A stretch of 64,000 nucleotides of DNA from an uncultured Succinivibrio sp. (GCA_900770725.1 CAAGLL010000030.1:36681-100680), one strand, 5' to 3'. Positions 18,285 through 27,922 are shown, counted from the first letter of the stretch. The notes: a model not told the origin generated them from the letters alone. Translations and numbers: made by a program.

Positions 18285-19172
18285 ATGGCTGATCTAGAAG
18301 GCCTCAAAGTTGCCCATGACTACCATACCGACGTGCCCTTTGCCAACAACAAGGGGTTCTACGTCAAAGGCGCCAACTCCCTTGACTGGGGCATGAAGAA
18401 GCACCTTGCAAACATCTTCAGGCCGTCCAGCGGCAACACTGTGATGTTCGCATTCGACCACGGGTACTTCATGGGGTCCGTATCGGGCCTTGAGCGCCTG
18501 GATCTGCTGCTGCCCAAGCTCATGCCGTACATCGACGTCCTGATGTGCACCAGGGGCGCGCTGCGCACCTGCATCGATCCGGCCTGCCGCAAGCCGGTTG
18601 CGCTGCGCGCTACCTCAGGCTCTTCCATGGTCCAGGACGATCTCTCCCACGAGATCCTCGCCGTGGACGCCGAGGAGGCCGTGAGGCTCAACGCCGACTG
18701 CCTGGCCATCCAGACCTTCATCGGCGGCGACGGCCAGCTGAGCTCGCTTGACAACCTCGAGAAGGCCGTCAACATCGGCCAGCGCTACTCGATCCCCATC
18801 CTGGGCGTCGTCGCGGTCGGCAAGCAGATGGAGCGCACCCCCAAGTTCTTCAAGCTGGCCACCAGGATGCTGGCTGAGCTGGGCGCCAACCTGGTCAAGA
18901 CCTATTACTGCGAGGATTTCGACGAAGTCGTCGCCGCCTGCCCGGTGCCGATCGTCGTTGCCGGCGGCAAGAAGCTGCCTGAGAAGGACGCGCTCAAGCT
19001 CGCCTACGACTCGATCTCCCATGGCGCGCACGGCGTCGACATGGGCCGCAACATCTTCCAGAGCCTGCACAGCGTCGAGATGTGCAAGGCCGTCAACAAG
19101 ATCGTCCACTCCGGCTTTACTGACAAGGAAGCCTATGAGTTCTACGAGGATCTCGTAAACAAGAAAGCCTGA
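18285..19172 (+). CDS. lsrF: LsrF, phospho-AI-2 breakdown thiolase (class I aldolase fold)
   Basis: A 295-residue cytoplasmic enzyme. In E. coli LsrF transfers an acetyl group from 3-hydroxy-2,4-pentadione-5-phosphate to CoA, giving dihydroxyacetone phosphate. The sequence tracks LsrF along its length: VMFAFDHGYFMG, VLMCTRGALR, the Schiff-base-type lysine in LVKTYYCED, CPVPIVVAGGKKLPE, and HGVDMGRNIFQS. It is the last gene of the lsrACDBF operon. Its substrate must be made by an isomerase; LsrG is absent here (see the cupin at 10464). Confidence 0.95.
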   Translation: MADLEGLKVAHDYHTDVPFANNKGFYVKGANSLDWGMKKHLANIFRPSSGNTVMFAFDHGYFMGSVSGLERLDLLLPKLMPYIDVLMCTRGALRTCIDPACRKPVALRATSGSSMVQDDLSHEILAVDAEEAVRLNADCLAIQTFIGGDGQLSSLDNLEKAVNIGQRYSIPILGVVAVGKQMERTPKFFKLATRMLAELGANLVKTYYCEDFDEVVAACPVPIVVAGGKKLPEKDALKLAYDSISHGAHGVDMGRNIFQSLHSVEMCKAVNKIVHSGFTDKEAYEFYEDLVNKKA

Positions 19173-19213
19173 GCCCGCAATTGCCTTTGCGAATGTCTGA
19201 AACTTACCCTTAT

Positions 19214-19238
19214 GGCCCGCGCAAGCGGGTCTTTTTTT
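19214..19238 (+). terminator. Terminator of the lsrACDBF operon
   Basis: GGCCCGC (19214-19220) pairs with GCGGGTC (19225-19231, one G-U pair) and is followed by a seven-T run. It lies 42 bases after lsrF. Confidence 0.85.
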
Positions 19239-19372
19239 AAATGGCGCGCGCAGGCGCGTTCACCATGCCTTCATTTGGGCAGGGCAGTTCCTACCGGTTT
19301 TATTGAATTTGCAGAAAGTTTGAGGCTTGTCAGGCGGGGGCCTTGTTGCAGATGCGGCACCGCTTTAAGCAC

Positions 19373-19417
19373 AAGCCCTCCCGCCAAGGTCCTGACGAGG
19401 CTTTGGCGGGAGGGCTT
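19373..19417 (-). terminator. Strong inverted repeat downstream of the LacI regulator gene
   Basis: AAGCCCTCCCGCCAA (19373-19387) and TTGGCGGGAGGGCTT (19403-19417) form a perfect 15-bp stem with a 15-base loop. It lies 65 bases beyond the stop of the leftward LacI gene and probably ends its transcript, though the T-run is short. The rest of 19173-19481 holds no gene. Confidence 0.65.
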
Positions 19418-19481
19418 GGGAGGCCAGGTGCCAATTATGCGGCTAAGGGACTGTTTGGCAGCTTGAGGCGCAATCTCTCAC

Positions 19482-20483
19482 CTACCTGTCGATGAAGGTG
19501 ACCTTCTCGATGAGCTGGAGCTTCTTGGGATCCTCGCCATCGATGAGCTTCAGGAGCCCCTGGGCGAGCTTGATCCCGACGTCCATGAAGTCCTGCCTGA
19601 GCCCCGGCACCGGAGGCACGAACTGGCTTGCCAGCGCGCAGGTCTCAAGGCAGATGATCTTGACGTCCTTTCCAACCACCAGGCCATTGTCGGTGGCGCC
19701 GGCGATGAAGCCCATCGCCGAGAGGGCCGAGCCGCAGAACAGCCCGTCAGGGTAGTCCTTCTCGGCGAAGATCTTGCGGGCGAAGGCGCGGTAGTCGTTG
19801 GCGTAGGAGTCGTAGATGAGGCATTCGTCGCTGAAGGGGAAGCCGAACTCCATGGCAGCGCGCTTGACCCCGTAGTACTTGTGCCACACGTAGGTGTAGT
19901 CCTTGACCGCGGTGACCATGCGGATGCGCTTGCATCCCTGCTTGTAGAGGTACTCGACGGCGCGGAAGCCGGCATCGTAGTTGTCGATGTCGACGAAGGC
20001 GTGGTCGACCGACATCTCGGTCTGGCCGAACGAGATGAACGGGAAGTGGCGCTCGTGGAGGTAGGTTACGCGCGGATCGTTGGGCTTGGTGTTGTTGAAG
20101 ATGATCCCGCCTGCGAGGTTCGACTCGACCACGTACTTGATGGGCTCGAGCGGATCCTGCGAGGCCTCGATGGGAACCACCGACATGTGGTAGGGGGTGT
20201 TCTCAAGGCCCTGGGTCACGCCGGAGAGCAGCGAGAGCGAGCCGATGTCGCCCACGATGTCGGTCTTCTTCATCATCGGGATGACGCAGCATATGTTGTA
20301 GTTGCGCCCGGTGCGCAGACCCAGGCCCTGGAGGTTGGGGGCGTAGCCTAACTTGCGCGCCGCCTCCCTCACCTTTTCCTTGGTGGGTTCCTTGACGTCG
20401 TCGCCGTTTTTCAGCGCCCTTGAAACAGTTGTTACCGAAAGTCCCGTGTATTCGGCAATCGTCTTGAGTGTCGTATGAGCCAT
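19482..20483 (-). CDS. LacI-family regulator, probable mannan regulon repressor
   Basis: A 333-residue LacI/GalR protein. The DNA-binding domain is residues 1-55 (TLKTIAEYTGLSVTTVSRALKNG, then the hinge region ending LGYAPN). The periplasmic-binding-protein-like sensor domain fills the rest. The start at 20483 follows AGGAG at 9-base spacing; a GTG at 20516 would add 11 residues. It is divergent from phosphomannomutase, whose promoter has a LacI-type palindrome with central CG. The same palindrome recurs at 24783, 24883, 45007, 45027 and 45221, so this protein is the best candidate to control the mannan genes. Confidence 0.92.
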   Translation of the reverse strand: MAHTTLKTIAEYTGLSVTTVSRALKNGDDVKEPTKEKVREAARKLGYAPNLQGLGLRTGRNYNICCVIPMMKKTDIVGDIGSLSLLSGVTQGLENTPYHMSVVPIEASQDPLEPIKYVVESNLAGGIIFNNTKPNDPRVTYLHERHFPFISFGQTEMSVDHAFVDIDNYDAGFRAVEYLYKQGCKRIRMVTAVKDYTYVWHKYYGVKRAAMEFGFPFSDECLIYDSYANDYRAFARKIFAEKDYPDGLFCGSALSAMGFIAGATDNGLVVGKDVKIICLETCALASQFVPPVPGLRQDFMDVGIKLAQGLLKLIDGEDPKKLQLIEKVTFIDR

Positions 20484-20840
20484 TGGAGGAGACTCCTGAT
20501 CCGTTCTGCTTTTCACTTATTCTTGTTATGCCTGAAATTTTTCGTTTGAAAAATTAGAGGAAAATTAGCAGTTGCTATATTTTGCGTTAAAAATGCGTCA
20601 TATGCGCCATTTTTGCCCCAAAATCCAATGCGTTGGACACGCAAAATCGCAAAAAATGAATGGAATCGCATTATTTACGATTATACCAAAACGATCGCAT
20701 TTTAGTTTCTTGTGCACCATGACTGATTACTTTTCCGTATGGCAGATAGGTCAAGCAAGCGGTCGCTTTTGATATTTGATCCCGATCACACAATAACGAT
20801 ATTTTTAGATAAACATTGCAAACACAAAGCGGTGTTCCTA
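20484..20840. other. Divergent regulatory region, LacI regulator / phosphomannomutase
   Basis: An AT-rich stretch of 357 bases with no convincing gene. Besides the clear operator at 20841 there is a weak match, ATAACGATAT, near 20793-20802. Several GCG-containing AT-rich words (for example TTTTGCGTTAAAAATGCG near 20580) are visible but unassigned. Confidence 0.5.
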
Positions 20841-20861
20841 AAATGGTAACGTTACGATTTT
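20841..20861 (+). promoter_or_regulatory. LacI-type operator upstream of phosphomannomutase
   Basis: Contains the perfect 10-bp palindrome GTAACGTTAC (20846-20855) within TGGTAACGTTACGA. It lies 15 bases before the start codon and directly upstream of the GAGGAG ribosome site, a position suited to repression. The central CG is typical of LacI-family operators. It is one of six copies in the window, all next to mannan genes. Confidence 0.8.
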
Positions 20862-20875
20862 AGAGGAGCGACACA

Positions 20876-22246
20876 ATGCCAAAATATGGAGTCAGCGCCT
20901 TCAAGGCCTACGACATCCGCGGCGTGGTTCCCGATGAACTCGACGCTGCCATCGCCTACCGGATCGGCCGGGCGTTCGCGCAATACGTGAAGGCTGGCAG
21001 GGTGGTAGTCGGCCACGACATCAGGCTCTCGTCCCCGGAGCTTTCCGAGGCGGTAATGCGCGGCCTTGCCGAAGGCGGCGTTTCCGATGTCGTCGACATC
21101 GGGATGTGCGGCACCGAGATGATCTACTTCGCGACCCCGCACTTCGACGCCGACGGCGGCATCATGATCACCGCCTCGCACAACCCCAAGCAGTACAACG
21201 GCATGAAGTTCGTCCGCCGCGGCAGCGTGCCCATCAGCGGCGACACCGGCCTCAACGACATCCGCGATCTGGTCGCCGCGGCCGACTTCGCCGAAGCCTC
21301 CGACAAGGATGCCTGGAAGTCCAAGGTCAGGCGCGAGGACGTGTACGCGGACTACGCCAAGCACATCGCCTCCTTCCTCGATCTCAAGTCGCTCAAGCCC
21401 CTGAGGATCGTATGCAACGCCGGCAACGGCATCGGCGGCAGGATGGCCGAGGCCATCGCCAAGTACCTCCCGTTCGACCTCGTGAAGCTCAACTTCACGC
21501 CCGACGGGAACTTCCCAAACGGCGTGCCCAACCCGCTTCTGCCTGAGAACCGCGACGCCACCTCCAAGGCCGTGGTCGAGAGCCACGCCGATCTGGGCGT
21601 GGCCTGGGACGGCGACTCCGACCGCTGCTTCCTCTTTGACGAGAAGGGCAGCTTTGCCGAGGGCTACTACATCGTCGGCCTGCTTGCCAAGGCTTTCCTC
21701 TCCCGCGACAGCCACGCGAGGATCATCCACGATCCGCGCCTGACCTGGAACACCATCGAGATAGTGAAGTCCATGGGCGGCACGCCGATCATGTCCAAGA
21801 CCGGGCATGCCTTCATCAAGGAGCGCATGCGCCGCGAGGACGCGGTCTACGGCGGCGAGATGTCTGCCCACCACTACTTCCGCGACTTCTTCTACTGCGA
21901 CTCCGGCATGCTGCCGTGGCTGCTCGTGGCCGAGCAGATCTGCCAGAGCGGCAAGACGCTCTCCTCGATGCTCGAGGAGTCAGAGCGCCGCTACCCGGTC
22001 TCAGGGGAGATCAACTCGAAGGTCAAGGACGCCGCCGCGGTGCTCCGCAAGGTCGAGGACGCCTACAAGGGCAAGGCCCTGAGCGTCGACCACACCGACG
22101 GCGTGAGCATGGACATGGGCGCGTGGCGCTTCAACGTGCGCATGTCGAACACCGAGCCTGTCGTGAGGCTCAACGTCGAGTCCAAGGGCGACAAGGCCCT
22201 CACCGACGAGAAGACGAAAGAGCTGCTCGCCCTCATCAGGCAGTGA
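20876..22246 (+). CDS. Phosphomannomutase (alpha-D-phosphohexomutase family)
   Basis: A 456-residue cytoplasmic mutase interconverting mannose-1-phosphate and mannose-6-phosphate. The phosphoserine loop is ITASHNPKQYNGMK (near residues 98-111), the metal loop DGDSDRC near 245, the sugar-specificity loop GGEMSAHHYFRD near 325, and the phosphate-binding loop RMSNTEPVVRLN near 423. Length fits ManB/AlgC types. Being first in a transcript with two GH130 phosphorylases, which release mannose-1-phosphate, it likely feeds that product towards glycolysis. Confidence 0.94.
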   Translation: MPKYGVSAFKAYDIRGVVPDELDAAIAYRIGRAFAQYVKAGRVVVGHDIRLSSPELSEAVMRGLAEGGVSDVVDIGMCGTEMIYFATPHFDADGGIMITASHNPKQYNGMKFVRRGSVPISGDTGLNDIRDLVAAADFAEASDKDAWKSKVRREDVYADYAKHIASFLDLKSLKPLRIVCNAGNGIGGRMAEAIAKYLPFDLVKLNFTPDGNFPNGVPNPLLPENRDATSKAVVESHADLGVAWDGDSDRCFLFDEKGSFAEGYYIVGLLAKAFLSRDSHARIIHDPRLTWNTIEIVKSMGGTPIMSKTGHAFIKERMRREDAVYGGEMSAHHYFRDFFYCDSGMLPWLLVAEQICQSGKTLSSMLEESERRYPVSGEINSKVKDAAAVLRKVEDAYKGKALSVDHTDGVSMDMGAWRFNVRMSNTEPVVRLNVESKGDKALTDEKTKELLALIRQ

Positions 22247-22283
22247 GCACGGCCAAAGGATTTCTGAAAAGAAGGATCAGCAT

Positions 22284-23276
22284 ATGTCAATCAAGATTGT
22301 GGGCAGCGCACTCCCGAACCTGCCGTGGCAGGACCGCCCTGAAGGCTGCGACAGCGTTGTCTGGCGCTACTCTGAAAACCCGATCGTCCCCTGGAATCCG
22401 TTCAAGGCCGCCGCGCGCGTGTTCAACTCCGCCGTGGTGCCCTGGAACGACGGCTTCATCGGCGTCTTCCGCTGCGACTACAAGAACGGCCGCCCGCACC
22501 TGCACGTCGGCCATTCCAAGGACGGCATCCACTGGAAGTTCGACGAGCAGATGATCGACTGGCGCGATGAGCAGGGCAATCCGGCCCAGCCTTCCTACGC
22601 CTATGATCCGCGCGTGGTCTGGGTCGAGGACCGCTACGTCATCACCTGGTGCACCGACTACTTCGGGGCGACGCTGGGGATGGGCTACACCCGCGACTTC
22701 AAGACCTTCATAAGGCTTGAGAACGCCTTCGTGCCGTTCAACCGCAACGGCGTGGTCTTCCCCCGCAAGATCGACGGCGAGTACGTGATGCTCAACCGCC
22801 CGTCCGACTCGGCCCACACCCCGTTTGGCGACATCTTCCTGTCGAGGTCTAAGGATCTCGTCTACTGGGGCAAGCACCGCCACGTCATGGGCAAGGGCGG
22901 CCAGGGCTGGTGGCAGGGCACCAAGATCGGCGCCGGCCCCGCTCCCATCGAGACCTCCGAGGGCTGGCTGCTCTTCTACCACGGCGTCTCCGGCACCTGC
23001 AACGGCTTCGTCTACAGCTTCGGCGCGGCCCTGCTCGACCTTGAGGATCCGTCCAAGGTCCTCTACCGCGGCCGCGACTACCTGCTCACTCCCGAGGAGG
23101 ATTACGAGACCCGCGGCTTCGTCCCGAACGTCTGCTTCCCGTGCGCAACCCTGGTCGACGCGCCCACTGGCAGGATCGCCGTCTACTACGGCGCCGCGGA
23201 CACCTACGTCGCGCTGGCCTTCTGCAAGGCCGACGAGGTCATAGCCGAGATCAAGGCCAACAACGAGAACTTCTAA
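22284..23276 (+). CDS. GH130 beta-1,4-mannooligosaccharide phosphorylase (GH130_2 type)
   Basis: A 330-residue cytoplasmic phosphorylase predicted to cleave non-reducing mannose from beta-1,4-mannooligosaccharides with phosphate, giving alpha-mannose-1-phosphate. The five-bladed propeller fold motifs are visible: FNSAVVPWNDGFIGVFRCDY, the proton-donor aspartate in YAYDPRV (Asp108), and late GFVPNVCFPCATLVD and YYGAADT. No signal peptide. Shorter than the second GH130 that follows it, as expected for the RaMP2-like subfamily. Confidence 0.92.
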   Translation: MSIKIVGSALPNLPWQDRPEGCDSVVWRYSENPIVPWNPFKAAARVFNSAVVPWNDGFIGVFRCDYKNGRPHLHVGHSKDGIHWKFDEQMIDWRDEQGNPAQPSYAYDPRVVWVEDRYVITWCTDYFGATLGMGYTRDFKTFIRLENAFVPFNRNGVVFPRKIDGEYVMLNRPSDSAHTPFGDIFLSRSKDLVYWGKHRHVMGKGGQGWWQGTKIGAGPAPIETSEGWLLFYHGVSGTCNGFVYSFGAALLDLEDPSKVLYRGRDYLLTPEEDYETRGFVPNVCFPCATLVDAPTGRIAVYYGAADTYVALAFCKADEVIAEIKANNENF

Positions 23277-23317
23277 CCAATGGAGGCGGGGCGGCAGCGC
23301 CCCGCGCAAAAGAAAGA

Positions 23318-24496
23318 ATGGCAGATTTTGAAAAGAGGCTTGAGGCCCTGCGCGAGCAGTTCAAGCGCGACACCGAGTACAAGAACCGCAAGGTCAAGCC
23401 CGGCAACGGGATCTTCTACCGCTACGAGCGCCCGGTGCTCACGGCGGACTTCGCCCCCATAGAGTGGCGCTACGATCTGAACCCCAAGACCAACCCCTTC
23501 CTCGAGGAGCGCCTTGGCATCAACGCGGTCTTAAACCCCGGCGCCATCTTCATGGACGGCAAGTTCTACCTTGTCGCCCGCGTCGAGGGCTGCGATCGCA
23601 AGTCGTTCTTCGCGGTGGCCGAGTCCAAGACCGGCATCGACGGCTTCAAGTTCTGGGACGAGCCCTGCGTGATCCCCGAGACCGACGATCCGGAGACCAA
23701 CGTCTACGACATGCGCCTGACGAAGCACGAGGACGGCTGGATCTACGGCCTCTTCTGCGCCGAGCGCAAGGATTCGGCGGCCAAGAAGGGCGACGAGTCC
23801 TCGGCTGTCGCGCAGTGCGGCATTGTGCGCACCCATGATCTCAAGACCTGGGAGAGGCTCCCCGATCTCAAGACCAAGGCCGCCCAGCAGCGCAACGTCG
23901 TGCTCCATCCGGAGTTCATCAACGGCAAGTACGCCTTCTACACCCGCCCGCAGGACAGCTTCATCGAGGCCGGCACCGGCGGCGGCATAGGCATGGGCTT
24001 GTGCGACTCGATGGAGAAGCCGGTGCTCGACAAGGAAGTCCTGATCGATCCCAAGCGCTACCACACCATCAAGGAGAACAAGAACGGCATGGGCTGCGTG
24101 CCCATCAAGACCTCCGATGGCTGGCTCAACATCGCCCACGGCGTGCGCAACACCGCGGCAGGCCTCCGCTATGTCCTCTACGTGTTCATGACCTCGCTTA
24201 AGGATCCGACCAAGGTCACCCACCGTCCCAGCGGCTACTTCCTCGCCCCCCAGGGCGACGAGCGCGTCGGCGACGTCTCCAATGTCGTGTTCTCAAACGG
24301 CGCCGTGGCAACCGACGACGGCAAGGTCTTCATCTACTACGCCTCCTCCGACACCCGCTGCCATGTGCTCACCTCGACCATCGACCAGCTCGTCGACTAC
24401 GCGGTGAACACCCCCGAGGATCCGCACACCTCGCACGAGTGCGTGCAGCAGCGCCTGAAGCTCATACGCCAAAACGCCAAGTTCCTAGGCAAGTAG
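23318..24496 (+). CDS. GH130 4-O-beta-D-mannosyl-D-glucose phosphorylase (GH130_1 type)
   Basis: A 392-residue phosphorylase converting mannosyl-glucose plus phosphate to mannose-1-phosphate and glucose. It resembles the Bacteroides fragilis enzyme closely: NGIFYRYERPVLTADFAPIE, EERLGINAVLNPGAI, RVEGCDRKSFFAVAES, and TNVYDMRLT with catalytic Asp131 at the expected number. The ATG at 23318 is used; a longer frame overlaps the previous gene. With the first GH130 and phosphomannomutase it forms a phosphorolytic mannan pathway. The mannobiose 2-epimerase that normally supplies its substrate is not in this window. Confidence 0.94.
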   Translation: MADFEKRLEALREQFKRDTEYKNRKVKPGNGIFYRYERPVLTADFAPIEWRYDLNPKTNPFLEERLGINAVLNPGAIFMDGKFYLVARVEGCDRKSFFAVAESKTGIDGFKFWDEPCVIPETDDPETNVYDMRLTKHEDGWIYGLFCAERKDSAAKKGDESSAVAQCGIVRTHDLKTWERLPDLKTKAAQQRNVVLHPEFINGKYAFYTRPQDSFIEAGTGGGIGMGLCDSMEKPVLDKEVLIDPKRYHTIKENKNGMGCVPIKTSDGWLNIAHGVRNTAAGLRYVLYVFMTSLKDPTKVTHRPSGYFLAPQGDERVGDVSNVVFSNGAVATDDGKVFIYYASSDTRCHVLTSTIDQLVDYAVNTPEDPHTSHECVQQRLKLIRQNAKFLGK

Positions 24497-24536
24497 CATT
24501 GTCCAAGTAAGTTTCCTTTGTTTGTTTGCTTGTTCT

Positions 24537-24560
24537 AGCGGCCTTCGGGCCGCTTTTATT
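24537..24560 (+). terminator. Terminator after the GH130 pair
   Basis: GCGGCC (24538-24543), a stable TTCG tetraloop, GGCCGC (24548-24553), then TTTTATTT. It lies about 40 bases after the mannosyl-glucose phosphorylase stop. Confidence 0.85.
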
Positions 24561-24780
24561 TGATCGCCGCCCCAAGGCAGGTGCCTTCGGGGGGGTGGCC
24601 ATTCATCCTCATCGCCGCATGGCCTTGCTGGCGATGTATTGAAAACGTTGCGATCTGGTTTTGTGTGAAACTGATTCCTGGTTTGCCCGGACAACTCACT
24701 GATTAAGCCCGATCAAATTGCTGCATCAATGCAGCTCTTGTTCCAGCTCATGGAATGTTCTTCAGGCTTTTTTAGCAAAT

Positions 24781-24898
24781 AATCGTAACGATACGATAAT
24801 TTCAATCTATACTTGAAACAGGAACAGGGCACAGCGTGCAGAAACACGCAAGGGCAGGGCGTCCCCTGCCTGTGCCTAAAAATCGCAACGTTACCATT
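24781..24898 (+). promoter_or_regulatory. Two LacI-type operators upstream of manA
   Basis: TCGTAACGATACGA (24783-24796) and TCGCAACGTTACCA (24883-24896) match the operator consensus and lie exactly 100 bp apart, a spacing compatible with loop formation. The rest of 24561-24962 holds no gene. The manA start follows 67 bases after the second site. Confidence 0.75.
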
Positions 24899-24962
24899 TT
24901 CTAATGGAGCCTTGGAGACGGCCTAGGCCGTCCCCCGGGTGCCTCCAGATGGAGCTGCCACA

Positions 24963-26138
24963 ATGATAAACATTTCAGGAAACCTCAAACACTACGCCTG
25001 GGGCGGGTACTCGTTCCTGCCCATGATCCTGGGGCTCAAGCCCGACGGGCAGCCCTGCTCGGAGCTGTGGTTCGGCGACCACCCCGCGGGCCCCTCGACG
25101 CTCGTCGACGGCTCCCCGCTTTCAGACTGGATCTCGCAGGATCCCGTGCAGCGCCTGGGCAGGGCCTCGGTGTCACGCTTCGGGCCGCGCCTGCCCTTCC
25201 TCCTCAAGATCCTCGATGTCAGGGCGCCGCTCTCTATCCAGGTGCACCCGAACCTCGAGCAGGCCAGGGCCGGCTACAAGCGCGAGAAGGAGCAGGGCAC
25301 CCCTGCGGCGCTTCGCAGCTACAAGGACGACAACCACAAGCCCGAGCTCATGCTCGCGCTCTCGGACTTCTTCATGCTGCACGGCTTTGCAAAAGAGGAG
25401 GAGGCCATAGCCCAGCTCTCGCGCTTTGAAAGCTTGAAGGGCCTTGCCTCCTTCTACGAGCAGCACGGGCTCAAGGAGTTCGTGAAGGAGATCTTCTCGA
25501 TGGACAAGGCGCAGTTCCCAGCGCTCTTCGATCCGATCGCCAAAAACTGCGAGGGCAGGTACAAGTCCGGCGCCATCTCCAAGCGTGATCCGCTCTTCTG
25601 GTTCATGCGCGCCGCGGCCGCCAACAAGGAGAACGGGCTTCCCTACGACGCGGGCCTCCTCATGATCCTCATCATGAACCTCATGTACGTTCCCGCAGGC
25701 GGCGTGGCCTTCCAAGGTGCCGGCGTGCCGCACGCCTACCTCGAGGGCTTCAACATCGAGCTCATGGCCAACTCGGACAACGTGGTGCGCGGCGGCCTCA
25801 CCCCCAAGCACGTGGACGTGAAGGAACTGCTTGCGATCACCGTGTTTGAAAGTCAGTCGCCAAAGCTCATCGCGCCAGTGAAGCAAGAGGGCGCCCTCGA
25901 GTACCAGGTGCCGGTGCCGGACTTCAGGCTGCGCGAGTACCGCTTGAGGCAGGGCGAGCAGATCATGGCCCCGGCCGCGGAGAACGCCTGCATCTGGATG
26001 CTCTACTCAGGCGAGGTGGCAACCGGAGCGGACGGCTACCACGGCGGGGTCTGCGCGTTCTACCAGAGGCCAGGGGAGATCTGCGAGATCACGACGACCA
26101 CCGACGCGCGGATCTTCAGGGCAAGCTGCGCCTGCTGA
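24963..26138 (+). CDS. manA: Mannose-6-phosphate isomerase, class I
   Basis: A 391-residue zinc-dependent isomerase converting mannose-6-phosphate to fructose-6-phosphate. Zinc ligands are visible in IQVHPNLEQA (Gln, His), NHKPELMLAL (Glu), and GAGVPHAYLEG (His). The start at 24963 follows GGAG at 8 bases; a start at 24939 is possible but poorer. It completes the route mannan to mannose-1-phosphate to mannose-6-phosphate to fructose-6-phosphate and shares the operator of the other mannan genes. Confidence 0.94.
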   Translation: MINISGNLKHYAWGGYSFLPMILGLKPDGQPCSELWFGDHPAGPSTLVDGSPLSDWISQDPVQRLGRASVSRFGPRLPFLLKILDVRAPLSIQVHPNLEQARAGYKREKEQGTPAALRSYKDDNHKPELMLALSDFFMLHGFAKEEEAIAQLSRFESLKGLASFYEQHGLKEFVKEIFSMDKAQFPALFDPIAKNCEGRYKSGAISKRDPLFWFMRAAAANKENGLPYDAGLLMILIMNLMYVPAGGVAFQGAGVPHAYLEGFNIELMANSDNVVRGGLTPKHVDVKELLAITVFESQSPKLIAPVKQEGALEYQVPVPDFRLREYRLRQGEQIMAPAAENACIWMLYSGEVATGADGYHGGVCAFYQRPGEICEITTTTDARIFRASCAC

Positions 26139-26168
26139 GGCGCCAGCCCTTAATCCATTCCATTGCCA

Positions 26169-26194
26169 GCAAAGGCCACGCCAGGGGCCTTTGC
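26169..26194 (+). terminator. Hairpin after manA
   Basis: GCAAAGGCC (26169-26177) and GGCCTTTGC (26186-26194) form a 9-bp stem with an 8-base loop 30 bases after manA. No T-run follows, so it may be a processing or stability element rather than a true intrinsic terminator. Confidence 0.5.
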
Positions 26195-26359
26195 CGCCTT
26201 GAGCGTTCAGATATTCCCGCACAATGGGCTGCGTCCCAACTCTGATGCAGCGCCCTTGCAAGGCGTCATCCTTCCTATTACTTTCATGCAAGGCGCTGCG
26301 CACAAGTCGCGGCGCATTCCACCTTGAACCATCAATCAAATAGAAGACGGGAGCAGCAG

Positions 26360-27862
26360 ATGACAAGCACAGGCAAGACAGTAAAGCGCGGCAAGGCTGC
26401 GGAAGAGAAGAAACGCGCAGTTCAAAGAACCACCGGATATGGCCTTGCGACCATGGTAGTCGCGGCAAATATCAATCTCTTGGACTCCCTCATCGCGGCG
26501 CTGGGCTTTCCACGCGCCGTCAAGCTCATGGCCCTGGCGTCATTTCTCTGCACGAGCCACAGCCGGCAGTTTGGCAACTTGGCGGATTTCTGCTCAAGCG
26601 ACTTCGGCTTTGCTCTTGACGGGCCATTTGGCGAGAGCGAGGTGAGCGAGCTTCTCAACGGCATCACCGAGAAGGAGATCAAGACCTTCTATAAGGGCTG
26701 GATCCCGACCGCTTATGACGAAGAGCTTGACATGGTGGTGCTGGATGCCCGCTCATGCTATTGCGGCATGGGGGAGTTCATGACCGCCGCCCCGTCTCCA
26801 TTCCTGGGGTCGGGCAATCCGCCGCTGTACGATGCCGAGGTGTTCATCGGCCAGGACAGCATCGTGCCCATGTTCGTGTGCTCCCATTGGGGGCGCATCA
26901 CCGATCACGGCTCCCTTCAGGATGCGCATGAGCAGGCGAAGGGCGTCGGGATCGAGATGAACGCCAAGAACACCATCATCGTGACGGATGCAGTTCCTGT
27001 CAAAGGGCGCTTGTCCTTCCCCACGCTCAAGGGGCGGCGCTTCATCTGCAAGATCCCAATTGGGGCCGTCTCTGAGGTGGACGATGCGTTCTTCAAGTTC
27101 TCAAAGTCGGTCAAGCCTGAAGATGAGGATTCGGCCTGGCCTTGCACCGGCTCATACTACCTGTCGTCATCCGTTCCTATGAGGCTTGGCGGCGTAGACG
27201 GGGAGCTGGCGCTCTACTGGGATCTCTACGAAAGGGCATCATGCTCCTTTGAGGCAATGTCCCGGTATGAAGGAATGCATGACGCCCTCAAGGGCACCAA
27301 GAGGGCGCCAAAGACCGGCTTTGCCGGCTGGGCTCGGTCATTCGAGCCTTTCTTCCATGTGTGCAAGGCCGAAAATGCGGCAGGCTTCAAGTACGAGGCC
27401 GTCCCGGAGGCGCTTGACAGGGCAAGGCACATGGGCGGGGCGTGCGCCATCTTCACAAGCGACAAGCACCTTGATGAAGAGGAGATACTGTCGATCTACA
27501 AGTCAAAGGGGCTGTACGAGATAAGCTTCGATACGGCGCGCAACCACTTTGGCGAGCTCGATCTCAGGGAGCCTGAATCGCTCAAGCTGCCGGTTGCAAG
27601 CATGCGGCTCGCCATGTTCGTGTCGATCGTCCTCTCCTTGTGCATGACGCATATGCTTGTGACCTACATAGGCGCGGACAATGACAAGGCATGGCGCATC
27701 GATGACGCTGAACTGGAGCTGTCAAAAGTCGCTTACACGAGGGAAGGCGGGCGCTGGCGCCCCGAGGGCGGGATGACCGATGTGCAAAAGAGGATGTTCC
27801 AGGCGCTGGTCGTGGATGAAAACTCGCTGGACGTGATGGATGAGGTGCTTTGGCGCTATTAG
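26360..27862 (+). mobile_element. IS1634-like (IS4-superfamily) transposase gene
   Basis: A 500-residue DDE transposase. The likely catalytic residues are Asp129 (VVLDARSCYCG), Asp210 (IIVTDAVPVKG) and Glu387 in the C-terminal Y-(2)-E-type helix (YKSKGLYEISFDTARNHFG). The N-terminus begins at the YGLATMVVAANINLLDSL helix region and lacks the small beta-strand-rich domain that usually precedes it in this family, so the gene may be N-terminally shortened. No clear terminal inverted repeats or target duplication were found by eye. It interrupts the space between the mannan cluster and the next operon. Confidence 0.8.
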
Positions 27863-27885
27863 CGCCGGCATGTCCTTGGTGCATG

Positions 27886-27908
27886 GGGGCGCGGCAAAGC
27901 CGCGCCCC
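27886..27908. terminator. Bidirectional terminator between convergent genes
   Basis: GGGGCGCGGC (27886-27895), loop AAA, GCCGCGCCCC (27899-27908): a perfect 10-bp stem between the ends of the transposase gene and the leftward cupin gene. Confidence 0.75.
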
Positions 27909-27922
27909 ATCTGTCTTCAGGG

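Noticed and set aside
20572..20772. Short frame in the LacI/phosphomannomutase gap
   Set aside because: AT-rich regulatory DNA with no ribosome site; the composition does not match genes of this genome.
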